This document shows positions 1 to 11,329 of a stretch of DNA of 64,000 nt, in pieces. Source of the stretch: Enoplolaimus lenunculus (lineage: Eukaryota; Nematoda; Enoplea; Enoplida; Thoracostomopsidae). The DNA lies in NCBI GenBank assembly GCA_030248215.1, contig JASANG010000801.1, forward strand, positions 186,001-250,000, read 5' to 3'. The notes below the pieces were generated by a model. The model was not told the origin of the DNA and searched no databases. It saw nothing but the letters and a program-made list of their open reading frames with translations. The position numbers were made by a program, and so were the translations under genes. Within the stretch, counting starts at the first letter, position 1; every line of letters begins with the position of its first letter.

Positions 1-139
1 TCAAAGCTAAGGCACAAGACAAATGCGTTTCGTAACCCAAATCTAAACCTGACATAAACCTGCGGGAGGAAAATGCATACCAATAACCGGAAATGCAATC
101 ACAAAAAACACCAATTCGACATTTTAGCTAAAACCTTCC

Positions 140-368
140 GGCCAATATAAAGAACAGGGGTGGAACAGTATTTAAAGCTTATTCCTAAACCTAAGCCTAA
201 GCCTATAAGCCTAAGCCTATAAGCCTAAGCCTAAGCGTAACAATGAGCATATTCCTAAGATTAAGCCTAAGCCCAAGCCAAGCGAAAAAAAATTAGTCTA
301 AAGCTTAAGCTTATTCTATTGCAGTGCCACAGAAAAACGTTCCGGCACGGATCTTTATACATGGGTCC
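140..368. mobile_element. Family A TIR element with TTAGGC core
   Basis: A short non-autonomous TIR element. It opens with GGCCAATATAAAGAACAGGGG and closes with the inverted match CTTTATACATGGGTCC. The interior holds several CCTAAG/GCCTAA hexamers plus a CTAAAGCTTAAGCTTA(T)TCTATTGCAG module that recurs in every family A copy. No transposase is encoded. Confidence 0.75.
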
Positions 369-1737
369 TAGGCGTTTACACCCAGAGCGGGCCATATTCC
401 TACATTTACCTCCAGCGCTGCAGAAGTCGACGGCAACTGGTCTTCGCGTTGTGCCGCATTGAAAGGCGCCTGAAATTTAGACCCAATTTCAGTTTATTCC
501 TTTTTCACCCAATTTCAGTTTAACCCTTTTTCACATGAATATTTTGCAATTTCATTTCAGATCGAATTTGAAGTGAGGATTTGAATTCAGGACTCGTGTG
601 TGCCATTAGAGGCGGATCCAAACGTTAGGGCTGGCGGGTTGGCAAATGTTATGAAACGCAAAAATTGTAAAATAGAACCATTATCATCTTATCACCGAAA
701 AAATTTCTAACGGCAAAAATTGTAAGGTCTTATTACAGAAAAAATTCCGAGGCTCAAAATGCATTGTGCGGAATAAATTGTAACGTACGGACCTTACCAT
801 TTTATCACAACAAAAAAATTGACGGGTAGGGTGTACGCGCCTACCGCCCCCTCTCTGGATTCTGGATCCAGTCATAATTGTTAAACACTGTGCATTGTGT
901 ATTAATACTTCGCCTACAGAATTTGCGTTGAGTTGCTCATTGCAACGAAGAATGAATGACCATTTACACAAGAGTGTTCAACGGGAGTAATTTCCGTGTA
1001 CAAATACAAAATGTACCCAGCGGACGTTGGTGTTTTTGGCTGCCCGCCCTCGTTTTCATTTCAGGATTTCAGGCAGGTGAAATTTGTCGCAGACGAAAAA
1101 AATCCGTAATATGTCAATGGCCAAAATGTGCACACGTTTAAATTCTTAAAATTCCATGATGTATTAAACCATATGGACATCGCGACTCCCCCTATTAAAT
1201 AAGTAGGGTAAGGGTACAGCTAAAAAAACGCAACGCTCGGTGGTACATTTTGTACAATTGCGAACTCTGACAGTGGTACACTCTTGTCGAAGAGTGATCG
1301 GTCACTGTTGTTGCAAACTTTATATCTCGCCGTAGTGAAAAAATCACGAAAACGGTCAAATTTGAGGAAAATTGTCATTGAAATAAAAACAACGAAAAAC
1401 TGAGCAAGCGAAATCAGTCAAAAATCAAAATGATTTCGCTAAATTCGACTGTCAGTCGACACAAAAATAATTTGTTTCACACGCAACTCTCGTATTGTTG
1501 GCTTCGTAAAACTAGTGGTACTTTAGCCAAATTTGACGTGCCATTTTTTCGCAGTATCAAATATACCCACCCAGTATGAAATGCAAGTAACCAGTTGCCC
1601 TATTTGGTTGTTACCAAAAATGAAGCAATACGATTGGGTTAATACGTCGTTTCTAACAAAATCATACCCAACCTTTAAATATAGGTATTATTTTATTTTT
1701 ACAAAAAAAGTTTTCCCAATATCTTACAAACATCGGC
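369..1737. other. Non-coding stretch, no gene recognised
   Basis: AT-rich sequence with short reading frames only and no recognised protein. Around 500-570 it carries a fragment resembling the tail of the tRNA-like repeat family I (CCTTTTTCACATGAATATTTT). Confidence 0.5.
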
Positions 1738-2064
1738 ACATGTAAAGATCAGGAGCGGAACGGTTTTGTGTGGGACTACAATAGAGTAAAGCTTAAGCTT
1801 TAGACTAATTTTTTTGCTTGGCTTACGCTTAGGAATATGCTCACTGTTACGTTTAGGCTTAGGCTTAGGCTTAGGTTTAGGTTTAGGATTAGGATTAGGA
1901 AAAAACTCATTCTAACGCTAATGCTTTGGCTTAGGTTTAGGCTTAGTCTTAGGAACATACGTTCATTCTTACTCTTAGATTTAGGCTTCGGTTAGGCTTA
2001 GGCTTAGGCTTAGAAATATGCTTATATATAATACAGTTGCGGCCCGGACTCTTTACATTAGCCC
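1738..2064. mobile_element. Family A TIR element (reverse orientation)
   Basis: Ends ACATGTAAAGATCAGGAGCGGAAC and GGACTCTTTACATTAGCCC are inverted matches. The core contains long TTAGGC/TTAGGT runs at about 1855-1900 and 1930-2010, making this one of the richest telomere-hexamer cores in the window. Confidence 0.75.
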
Positions 2065-2374
2065 AAACATCAAATTACACCTACAGGAAAAACAATACTT
2101 ACATCAACAATTGTAGGTCGCAGCCGCTTTGCATTCTAAAAATACAAAATGTACACAAAGTTAGCACTAAACTTTTCTACTATTAATATTAAATTGAAAG
2201 CCTTTTTTGAGAAAAAAATGTCACTAATTTTTGGTTCCGAGTGCCGTTTGTTTAAGACTAAAATATGTTTTGCCTGAATTTAGGTTGTCTATACCTTGGT
2301 GTCTATATTTTGTTGTCATCCATTCAACGACACCAATTTTTTTGCAAAAAATATATGGCTCTGGTTATAGACTA

Positions 2375-2565
2375 CACGGCCATTGTTACGTCAAGGGCTG
2401 TAACAGTAGATTAAGCATATTCCGAAGTCTAAGCCTAAGCGTTGCAAAAGCGTATTTATAAGCTTAAGCCTAAGCCCAAGCCTATGCCTTAGCTAAAAAA
2501 GTAGTCTAGAATGTAAGCCTACTCTTTTACAGATCCACCAGGAACCGAGATGGCCCTAAAACTAA
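2375..2565. mobile_element. Diverged family B TIR element
   Basis: The sequence GGGCTGTAACAGTAGATTAAG and the distal ACTCTTTTACAGATCCACCAG match the two end modules of the better-preserved family B copies at 3364 and 59977. The outermost TIR bases are degraded. Confidence 0.5.
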
Positions 2566-2602
2566 CATGAACCCACTACACAATGAGAGTACTTAATATT
2601 AA

Positions 2603-2834
2603 CAATTAGCGTCAATCTCAAAATGTGGTTTGCTACAAATCAATATAGCCTCACCCGTCGTGCAGCAGCAAATATTGTCAAACGAACATTCCGATTGACC
2701 AATCAAACTGCGCAGGTGCAACAAATTCAAGCGACTTGAAACTGCGTTAGCATAAATTCCGTGTGAATAATTTGCAGCTGCAAGAACTTCACACCTGTTT
2801 TGTTGCAAAAACTTGCACGTGTGAATGGGGCTTT
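2603..2834. mobile_element. Diverged family G element
   Basis: The right end carries AAAACTTGCACGTGTGAAT, the diagnostic end of family G. The rest is a degraded relative of the copies at 22721, 29952 and 41271, with the TTGCAGCTGCAAGAACTT motif conserved. Confidence 0.55.
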
Positions 2835-3024
2835 AAACAAAAAAAAATACCCAAAAAACGCTTACTTCTAAAGCATCCAATGACATCGGAAGATGGCGTT
2901 TTCTTGTCTGAAATAAAAAAATTACACCTGATGTTAAAATTAATGATTTTTTCAAAAATAAAAATTACGAAACAGCGCTGGTACTCATTCTCTTACTGGT
3001 TCTTCTTTCGTTAGATTTAATATC

Positions 3025-3196
3025 AATGGCGGATCTATGGGGCCCACCCCGGCCGTGGGCCCCCCAACAGCATCTCGACAAAAATTATATAGCAATTTTG
3101 TGACAATAGTTCGTGGTTTGTGTATGGGGCAAAAGTAAGTTTATTACCTGTGAAATTTTGCCTCCCCCCATTTTGAGATCCTGGATCCGCCACTGT
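3025..3196. mobile_element. Family H TIR element
   Basis: Bounded by ATGGCGGATCTATGGGGCCC and TGGATCCGCCACTG, an inverted pair. The interior is the reverse complement of the intact copy at 10034-10211 (TTCGTGGTTTGTGTATGGG). Confidence 0.75.
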
Positions 3197-3363
3197 TTAA
3201 TATCAAAGTTTTATATTTCTGAATTTAAAATTAAACGAAAAATCACAAATAAAGTAGCGATAAAAACGAGGCGAAAAAAGTCAAAACGAGGTACTAAATC
3301 CAAAGAAGGCTTTCATACGAAACGGAGCGGTGAAACACTTTAAGCGAATAATATCCAAACTTT

Positions 3364-3563
3364 GGCCCATGTTACTTTAAGGCGCGTCCAGGTTTCTGGT
3401 GGGTCCGTAAAAGAGTAGTTTTAGATTCTAGACTACATTTTTTTGTTTAAGCTTAGGGTTAGATTTAGGCTGAGGAACACATTTTTGCAACGCTTAGGCT
3501 TAGGTTTAGGCTTAGGAATTAGCTTAATCTACTGTTACGCCCCCCTTAAAGTAACATTGGCCC
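3364..3563. mobile_element. Family B TIR element
   Basis: Ends GGCCCATGTTACTTTAAGGC and TTAAAGTAACATTGGCCC are near-perfect inverted repeats of about 25 bp. The core has a TTAGGCTTAGG run and the recurring AAAGAGTAGTTTTAGATTCTAG module. Confidence 0.8.
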
Positions 3564-3732
3564 AAACTTTCATGGCAAGACACAGCGTTTTGGGGATACT
3601 TTTGTCGTTCGCTGCTGGATCCGCTAGCGTTCAGCGAATCCATTCTCATTTGCCAGTGCAAATGAAATCAGTCGAAATATTAACAAAATAATTGACATTG
3701 ATCCCGCAGTCCGTACTCTCAAATGTGTGTAG

Positions 3733-4541
3733 CAGTGGCGGATCCAAGATATCAAAATGGGTGGCTGGCAAAATTTCACAGATAATAAACTTATTTTTGA
3801 CCCACACACAAACCACGAACTATTGGCATAAAATTGACTTCTTTAAGTTCATTCTATTGAGATGAATCACTAATAAAACTAACGCATCAACGCAATTTAG
3901 ATCTAAACAACAGGGTGAAAACATAAGTTCGGATTTGGTTTCAAACAGGCACAAATTTAAAGGCAGCTGCTTATACTATACTGTATAAGAGAGAGAAATA
4001 AACAGCGTACTGTATTGACCCGGATAAGAGGGGGTAATAAGAAGAGGGTCCCCATTTTGAGTTCGAATTAATAGGAGTCCGTATCTCTAATAAGAGTGCG
4101 TATGCGGACAGGGTCATTAAACCCTAATTAGAGTCCATAAATGTCAATTAACCCTAATTGTAGCGCATAAATTACTCCAGGACCAAATAATTTGAGTTCG
4201 AAACTTTAAAGCATACTTAAATTGTGAAAGTACATTCCTAAGTGTAACCTTGTATTATCGCTCAAGCTATTGACACAAGACAAATAAACGTTTAATTCAA
4301 CGGATGATTGCAGTACCGGATATATTTCAATAACCAAGGGCGGCGGAGCGTGGGTTAAAAATAAATAACAGTCCGTAACCCAACACCAAGGGGGTACATT
4401 CTGGAGAGGCCAAATAAATATCAGTTCGCCCTCTTATTCGGGTCACTACAGTAGAACAGCAATTGACACTATATAATTTTTTTCGAGATGCTGTTGGGGG
4501 GTGGGGCACGGCCGGGATGCCCCCCATGGATCCGCCATTGA
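3733..4541. mobile_element. Family H element split by a family D insertion
   Basis: The left half (from AGTGGCGGATCCAAGATATC to about 3833) and the right half (about 4464 to CATGGATCCGCCATTG) together equal the intact copy at 10034-10211. The roughly 630 bp between them includes the family D element at 4008-4453, so this is a nested insertion: H is older than D at this site. Confidence 0.65.
4008..4453. mobile_element. Family D TIR element
   Basis: Ends TACTGTATTGACCCGGATAAG and CTTATTCGGGTCACTACAGTA are inverted repeats starting and ending in TA, as expected of a TA-targeting element. The interior contains the family landmark AGTCCATAAATGTCAATTA. Confidence 0.8.
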
Positions 4542-4544
4542 TGT

Positions 4545-4742
4545 GTATCACCAATCACCAGTTGCTGATAGGTCCTGTATCATTGAAAGTAGCGCATGGT
4601 GAGGTTCGAAATTCAGCATGTTCTTCGCGTTTGCTTACCCCTACTTCTGTACAAACTTTAAGATGTCCAATTGCAGATGTTTGTCAGTTTGAAAACCTGT
4701 CGCTAACTGATGATAGTTGCTGTACGCATTTGAGAATATAGG
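4545..4742. mobile_element. Family M element (partial)
   Basis: ATCACCAGTTGCTGATAGGTCC through TGTACGCATTTGAGAATATAGG matches the copy at 34030-34253. One terminal end is missing next to the family H remnant. Confidence 0.6.
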
Positions 4743-4841
4743 CCCTCGGTTTAAATTGAGACATTAGTTCAGTTGGACGTTAGCGAACGTACGCTGACTG
4801 TCATTCTCAAATATTATTACTTATTAGTCGTTCGTTGGTGA

Positions 4842-5098
4842 GGCCAATGTAAAGAACAGGGGCGGAACAATATTATAAGCATATTCCTAAGCCTAAGCCT
4901 AAGCCTAAGCGTAACAATGAGCATATTCCTAAGCCTAAGCCTAAGCCTATGCCTAAGCCTAAGCCTAAGCGTAAGAATGAGCACATTCCTAAGCCAAAGC
5001 CGAAGCCTAAAGCCAAGCAAAAAAATTAGTCTAAAGCCTAAGCTTACTCTATTGCAGTCTCACAGAAAAACGTTCCGTCCCTGATCTTTACATGGGCC
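4842..5098. mobile_element. Family A TIR element, reference copy
   Basis: Clear 28-bp inverted ends: GGCCAATGTAAAGAACAGGG against GATCTTTACATGGGCC. The core contains two (CCTAAG)n arrays at about 4885-4912 and 4928-4968. This is a direct example of telomere-type hexamers inside a TIR element. Confidence 0.85.
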
Positions 5099-5589
5099 GT
5101 TGGTGCTAACAACAGTTTGTAATAAATCGGACAAGAGCATGCAACTGGGAACCGTTAATGTTTTTTTTCGCCACACAAGCATAAAATATACCCCCACAAC
5201 CGATACGGTCCCATAGCCGCATGTGCATCACGATAACCTCACCCCCCTTAGATTAATTTACTCCCTCCTCCCATCAAAAACTGTCGATCCAGTTCAATAT
5301 TAAATGCTAAGTTACTGCTCGCACCTGATCAACTCTGTTTTGTTACTCCTAGCATCTAGAGTTTCATTCAAATCGAAACAGTAAACGAACGTTGTTCTAT
5401 TAGCAAAAAATAACTAAATTTCGTTTGAGAATTCTAGCAAAATTTGGCAAATAATTATGACAAAACGAAATATAAAACAAAATAGCGGACTTACCATTTT
5501 GCTTTCATTACGGCTGTTTTCAATGTGTTGCGTCGATTGCTGTTGCGCGTTGCTCGACAATTGTTCGCCGACAGAACGCTGAAATAAAA

Positions 5590-5672
5590 CAGTGTATATT
5601 GACGCAGTTTGTGTAGTCCCATAGAGCCTATTTCGGAGAGAATCAATTTGACTCACCACTTTTTGCAGTGTA
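5590..5672. mobile_element. Family F element fragment
   Basis: CCTATTTCGGAGAGAATCAATTTG followed by ACTCACCACTTTTTGCAGTG matches one half of the intact family F copy at 40510-40730. Confidence 0.6.
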
Positions 5673-6502
5673 TAAACTGAAGCAAAAACTGGCCGCCAAA
5701 ATATTCGACCGTTTATATAAGTGTCATTCGTTTGGCGATGGTCTACCTGATTACTAGGAGCGTTTCGTTTCATCACCGACTGCAGTAAAGTAAGCTTAAG
5801 CATTAAAGTAAAGGTTGGCACAGACTAATAATAAGCTCAGGTAAATACGCCGTTCACAGTTCACAATGTAAAATTCGGCCTGGCCACAAAATGTGTCATA
5901 ACCCAGGATTAACGAGCGGTAGTTGACCCTACTTCAACGAAGTGACAAGCGTTGAAGTAGGGTGAACAACTTTTTACACCCTCTCCCACGCGTTGACCCA
6001 ACTTCAACTTTTCCAAATTTGGTTGACCCCACCTTAACGTGTGTTTCGGCTTAGTTTTAGGCTTATACTTAAGCTAACGCTTTAGGCTAAGGCTCTACAA
6101 CGAATAGGATTAAACAACCGTTACGCCCCTAAAACTAAGATTGGTCTGGTTTATTAGCAACTTTGGTACAGTGCGTACTTTCCGTAACGCGCATCCTAAG
6201 TGCGATTAAAAAAATTGCAATTTTCGTTGCTGCGCCTATTTCACCCCTGCATTTTAACTCATACAAAGTAGCGTCTGCAATTAAGGCACATTTCTGTAAA
6301 GTTGGGTCCCTGCTACCAAATACAGCAGTAATTCTGTCTCAATTTCAGTCGCTACTTTGTGTATTAATGCAAGGTATAAAATATTTCTGTGGGATCCAGT
6401 GCAATGGATTGAAACTAGAAATTCCGCTACGTCATTCTCGTTCAAAGGGTAAAATTTTACAAGGCAGGTTAACCTTTATTATATTTTGGTAAAAAATATT
6501 TT
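5673..6502. other. Non-coding stretch with diverged element fragments
   Basis: No recognisable gene. At about 5905-6040 the phrase GTTGACCC(T/A)ACTTCAAC recurs three times in alternating forms, a degraded tandem repeat. At about 6045-6145 there is a family B-like end (CAACCGTTACGCCCCTAAAAC). Confidence 0.45.
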
Positions 6503-6768
6503 AACCCTTTCTTACATGAATATTTTCTATTCCCCTGAGACCTACTTTTATGCCAGGATTCGAACTCCGGTGACTGGAAGTGGGAGGCGTATACCATCAC
6601 CACTGAGCTATAGGAGTTTGACGCTCGAGCCCGAGGGGGCTCTCATGTCTTGTGGTGATTTAGTACTATGTATACATGTTGCAATTGTTACACACGGTGC
6701 GATATATATTATTTAACGTATATACACTGCGCTAAGTTGCCTATAGGCAACTCAATGTGAGAAGGGGT
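6503..6768 (-). mobile_element. tRNA-like-containing repeat, family I copy 1
   Basis: The reverse complement carries a tRNA-like segment with a box A-like TAGCTCAGTGG and a box B-like GAGTTCGAATCC. It is flanked by the constant sequences GTTGCCTATAGGCAACTC and CCTTTCTTACATGAATATTTT. The same array is at 12397-12668 in the other orientation and, more diverged, at 43537-43750. The tRNA arms do not pair well, so it reads as a SINE-like repeat rather than a working tRNA gene. Confidence 0.65.
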
Positions 6769-6831
6769 TAACACAAATCTCGACTGCTGCCTTCTCGACT
6801 CACGCTTACCTGGCTCGCTATACTTCTTTGA

Positions 6832-7034
6832 GCCCATGTATAGAACAGGTCCGGATCGTTTTCCGGAGGGGCTGTAATAGTCAGTTTCAGCTTCGACTAA
6901 TGTTTTGCTAAGGCTTAGGCTTACGCTTAGTAATAGGCTCATCCACGCTTAGGATTAGGCTTGGGCTTATACTTAGTCTTAGGCTTAGGAATATGCTTAT
7001 ACTACTGTTGCGGCCCGGTTCTATACATCGGCCC
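6832..7034. mobile_element. Family A TIR element, variant ends
   Basis: Ends GCCCATGTATAGAACAGGTCC and GGTTCTATACATCGGCCC are inverted. The interior has CTTAGGCTTACGCTTAG hexamer runs. The CCGGATCGTTTTCCGGAGGGG subterminal block is shared with the copy at 36504, defining a subfamily. Confidence 0.75.
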
Positions 7035-7189
7035 GTCTTTGCAACAGTCTAATTTTCATAGAAAAAAAAGACTTCAGGTAAGAAAAATAGAAAACCAGTT
7101 TCTCAAACTATTACCAAATTTCATATAGTTTTGAAATTCCCAAATTGAACTGGGTACGAAAAAGTTTTAAAATTTTTGCCAAAAATTTA

Positions 7190-7374
7190 CATTTCATAAC
7201 GATCGACCCTCTGCCGACGGGACGGCCATTTCATAACGATCGACCCTCTGCCGACGGGACGGCCATTTCATAACGATCGACCCTCTGCCGACGGGACGGC
7301 CATTTCATAACGATCGACCCTCTGCCGACGGGACGGCCATTTCATAACGATCGACCCTCTGTCGACGGGACGGC
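7190..7374. repeat. 37-bp tandem repeat, five copies
   Basis: Five head-to-tail copies of a 37-bp unit (CATTTCATAACGATCGACCC... ending GGGACGGC). The first four are identical and the fifth differs by CTGCCGACG to CTGTCGACG. There are no spacers, so it is not CRISPR-like. The identity of copies implies recent amplification or ongoing homogenisation. Confidence 0.95.
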
Positions 7375-7946
7375 CGTTTCGTATTGGCAGCCGTTTACCT
7401 GAACTCGGCTACTGGTTCGCAAATCGGGCTGATTACGTACCGTTTGCGGTGACGCAGCAAACCATTTTTGAACCATTATTATAATACGTTTGCAAATACA
7501 ACACATATTTTTATATTCAAATTAGCGTTTAATATTACGTTTAAGCAATTTTATACTGCAAATTCAACGGACGAAATTAAATTTGCAGATATCCACATTG
7601 GATCTGTCCGCAGATCGTTCTGATACGGAGCGGACCGGGAAACGCTGGGCGGTCGGCGGTCTGACCGTGGACCGTGGACTGCTACCGGTCCGGCTTTAGC
7701 AAGGACCGTCGATGCGGATCCTAAAGTCGACTAGTGCCCTAATTAATGATGGCTTAATTGCTGAACAATTGTCAATTTACTCACTTCAACAGCGATTGTA
7801 AATTTGTTAAGAAACAAAAATCGGTTCAACTTTGGTCACAAATCATGTAAATACCGTTTCAGACGATAGTTCGCTTCAAATTTTTACCCTTTAAACCGTG
7901 GAAGTCAATGCAGTAAATTTTTACGGTCGAACCGCACCAGACCCGG
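7375..7946. other. Intergenic sequence, no gene
   Basis: No protein recognised. At 7615-7720 there is a CG-rich block repeating GACCG/CGGTC words (GGACCGTGGACTGCTACCGG), also seen at about 8100-8190 (GGACCGGTCC), probably a degraded element. Confidence 0.4.
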
Positions 7947-8107
7947 GGGCCGTAGCCAAGGAGAGGGGGCCACGGGGGACTCAGCCCCGTTGAAAAATTT
8001 TTGGCCCCTACAAAAAATTCAACCTTGCTTATAACTCATTCAAAAACCCTTAAATGCCCATCGTGAAAAATTTTTTAGCCTTGCAAGATGAGCTGGCTAC
8101 GAGCCTG
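7947..8107. mobile_element. GTAGCCA-ended element
   Basis: Ends GGGGGCCGTAGCCAAGG and GAGCTGGCTACGAGCCT are inverted. The interior reads GGGGGACTCAGCCCCGTTG then GAAAAATTTTTGGCCCC. Relatives lie at about 9520-9705, 28675-28833 and (fragment) 38018-38150. Confidence 0.55.
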
Positions 8108-8610
8108 TGGACCGGTCCAAAGCGGTTCGGCCTTCGTGGCCTGGACCGCAACATTAAACGGACTGACTCGGTAATGAAACTGGACCGGTACGGCCCGGTC
8201 CACATATGTATATAATAGTGCAAAATGCACCCGAGTGAACCGAGCGAGGACTCAAACTCGTTTTTAGCACCAAACCTTAATAGAAACGCTTTGATCCCTG
8301 CGGGGACGCTTGGATCTGGACGGCCTCGGTTCATCTCAAGCTATCTTCATCGGGGTATTCGAATAATTATCGCCGCAAACTCATAGTATATTTAGGTTGA
8401 CTTTGTTATTCGCCAAACCAGTCCAAACGTACCTTTAGGTTCAATAATGAATTGCTTACTGTAGTAAGTTTGGTGGACGATAGCCTTCAACCCCCCCATT
8501 CTGGTTATTTTCGTTCTCAAAATGCGGATGTTCAGGGGGGCAGCAGCCTTCTTAGAAAAAATAGCACAAACTTGATTCAAAAACTTTGGTTGTCTGTAAT
8601 AACGTTTTCA

Positions 8611-8652
8611 CCCCCTCCCCCCACATTGCGGAACTGTGGGTGGGGGGAGGTT
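8611..8652. repeat. C-run/G-run perfect hairpin
   Basis: CCCCCTCCCCCCACA is followed 9 bp later by TGTGGGTGGGGGGAGG. The two pair as a GC hairpin, and the G-rich arm could also form a quadruplex. Confidence 0.8.
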
Positions 8653-8756
8653 TAGCTACAAGATAGCCGACATGGAAAATGACCAGTATATATTATCGGC
8701 TTTTGTTGCGTATTTTAACTCAAAACAATGCACGCAATGAACAGTGTAACGAAATC

Positions 8757-8944
8757 AACATTATTTGGTCCTGGAGTCATTTATGCGCTACAATTAGGAA
8801 TAATTGACATTTACGGACACTAATTAGAGTTTTGGTACTGTATTTAGTTTACAGACCCTTAAGAGGGATACATACTCCTATTGATTGTAACCAGAAATAG
8901 GGACGCCCCTCTTATTACCCTTTCTTATTCGGCTCACTACAGTA
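8757..8944. mobile_element. Family D element, 5' truncated
   Basis: Begins inside the family at ACATTATTTGGTCCTGGAG and ends with the intact TIR TCGGCTCACTACAGTA. Confidence 0.7.
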
Positions 8945-8986
8945 ATAGCTTGTGCTTAGGCGTCAGTGACTCTTTGCTGAAATCTA

Positions 8987-9241
8987 CACTGTAAATTCCG
9001 ATGAGTCGATTAATCAACTCAGTGGGAGAGTTGGCTATTTGTGGCTATTTCTGAGTTAGTAACAGTACACATTAACTCACTCTGAGCTGATTTAATTCTG
9101 GGTTTGTAAATTAATTAACTCAGAATGAGTTCAATCAATTCAGAATTCTGAGTTCTAAAAGACCTAATAGCAGAGCTCAGACCTCTGAGTGGATTCGACT
9201 CATTCTGAGTGAATATCAACTCACTGAAATTATTACAGTGT
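8987..9241. mobile_element. Family E TIR element
   Basis: Starts CACTGTAAATTCCGATGAG and ends CTCACTGAAATTATTACAGTG. The whole element is built of AACTCAGAATGAGTT-type palindromic words, giving it extensive self-complementarity. Confidence 0.8.
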
Positions 9242-10033
9242 AAGCGCAAGCTGTTAGCCTAAGCCTAAACAATGTTGACGGAACGTGTATACCAACCTAT
9301 AGCGAGACACAACCTGCAACTTATATTTTGACTAAATTTTCACGAAAAATACCGGAACCGAAAGACGACACAGTTCATCGCTAAAACCGGATTTTCGAAG
9401 CCATATACAAAAATAGAACGCTGGTTCCGACGCCATAGAATACATAACGCAAGAGTACGTTCAGCGTTTGTACACATTCCGCCACAAGCTTAAGGTTTCA
9501 GAAATGGATTAGCTTAAGTTTTGCCGGGCCCTTGACCAATGGGGCGGGGCAGGGTGGGCTGAGCACCCCTCGAAAAATTTTGGACCCCTCTAGAAAATTT
9601 TCAACCTTGCAACCTTGCTTCTAAGTCATTCAGAAACCTAGTATGCCCCTCCTGAAAAAGTTTTGTAGCCCCTGCAAGGAACGTGAATTGGCTACGCGCC
9701 TGACTTTAGCCTAAATCTATGCCTAAGCCTTCATCTAAGCCTAAGCCTAAGCCTTAAATGTGCGACATCCTAAAAACCGACGTTTATAACCCCCACGAAA
9801 CATGGCGCATCATTCATACTAAGTAGCTTAATAGTCTCTCAGTTCAACAAATCACAATAGCTCAAAATACAAACAACCCCGCAGCCAGACGAAGGGGGTA
9901 AACGCGTGGTTCAGTCCCCCCGAAAACTTTTGTTCCCATCAAAAAATATTTTACCCCACCTTAATAATGTCTATGTTATTCATATGCCCCCCCCCGGTTT
10001 TGAGACGTTTTTTCGGCTCACTGCCGTAACATA
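9242..10033. other. Intergenic; contains a GTAGCCA-type element
   Basis: No gene recognised. About 9520-9705 is a relative of the 7947 element (CTCGAAAAATTTTGGACCCC, closing AATTGGCTACGCGCCT). Hexamer-like CCTAAGCCTAAG words occur at 9715-9755. Confidence 0.45.
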
Positions 10034-10211
10034 CAGTGGCGGATCCAAGATCTCAAAATGGGTGGCTGGCAAAATTTCACAGATAATAAACTTATTTTTG
10101 ACCCACGCACAAACCACGAACTATTGCCATAAAATTGCTATATAATTTTTGTCGAGATGCTGTTAGCGGGGGCACGGCCGAGGTGGGCCCTCATCCATGG
10201 ATCCGCCACTG
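10034..10211. mobile_element. Family H TIR element, intact
   Basis: CAGTGGCGGATCCAAGATCTC and CATGGATCCGCCACTG are exact 14-bp inverted ends. This copy is the reference for the split copy at 3733-4541. Confidence 0.85.
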
Positions 10212-10782
10212 GTAACTTATTTAACCTGGCTACGGTCCAGAATAGTAACAAAATGCAACTGTTTTGAAACCAAACATATATCCTATTAAACAGAACATTA
10301 TATTATGCAGATGAGGTATATTTATATAAAACATTAATTGTTTACTGCGTTACGCACCGAATTAATAGTGTATATTATATATGCGTGGGTTCACAAATAC
10401 CAAAACTTATCAAAGTGACCCTAAACTGTTTGCCTAACCCATCCTATCGAGCTTTGACCTAAGTCCGAGCCTTTGCCTAAAGCTTATGATTAAAACCTAA
10501 TCGTGTAATGAAATGTAAGTGAGTGAGTCTTAGTCTAAGCCTAAACCTGAGCCTAAATCTAAAACGAATCCTTAAACGCAATCGTTGTTCGTTGTCAGCT
10601 TAAAGCACAACGGGGTGTAGGTGAAAATCAGTCAAATATTAAAAACTTAAACAGCCCCCATGTTAATATTAAGAGTCTGTTTAGGCTTGGCATCAGCCTA
10701 AGCCCAAAAGTATGATCATAAGGGTAAACCTAAAATATATAAGCACCAATCCTAAGCGTAACATTAATCCTAAGCAAATGTC
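10212..10782. other. Intergenic, no gene
   Basis: AT-rich with scattered CCTAAGC-type words at 10430-10600 and 10690-10780. No gene or complete element recognised. Confidence 0.4.
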
Positions 10783-10966
10783 GGGCCATGTTACTTTAAG
10801 GGGCGTTCAGGTTTCTGGTGAGTCCATAAAAGAGTAGGATTACATTCTAGATTACATTTTTTGCTTAGGCTTAGGCTTAGGAACTCATTGTTGCGACGCG
10901 TAGGATTAGGCTTCGGCTTAGAAATACGCTAAATCTACTGTTACGCCCTTAAAGTAACATTGACCC
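10783..10966. mobile_element. Family B TIR element
   Basis: GGGCCATGTTACTTTAAGGGG and CCCTTAAAGTAACATTGACCC are inverted ends. Same core modules as the copy at 3364. Confidence 0.8.
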
Positions 10967-11077
10967 AAATGTCTATGCCTTCAAGTTTCTAAAGTCTTCT
11001 AGTTTGTCTGTGTTTCAGTTCGAAGGCCCCTATAATTAACATTGGCAACTTTTTTGATAATATTGTACTTTTCACTG

Positions 11078-11303
11078 CACTGTAAATTCCAATGAGTTGA
11101 TTTTAACGCTGCGCTCATGAATTAGGTCTTTCAGAACTCAGAATTCTGAATTGAATGAACTCATTCTGAGTTAATTAAACAACTCACCCGGAATTAAATT
11201 TACTCAGAGCGAGTTAAAGTTTACTTTTTTAACTCAGAAAACAACCAGAAATAACTAATTCGCTTATCTGAGTTGATTAATCAACTCAGTAAAATTTACA
11301 ATG
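11078..11303. mobile_element. Family E TIR element
   Basis: CACTGTAAATTCCAATGAG at the left and CTCAGTAAAATTTACAATG at the right, with the family's repeated AACTCA/TGAGTT words between. Confidence 0.8.
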
Positions 11304-11329
11304 TGGTCGAAAAGCAAAGAATTCATTGT

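Noticed and set aside
7190..7374. CRISPR-like array
   Set aside because: Units are directly adjacent with no spacers, and the window is animal DNA.
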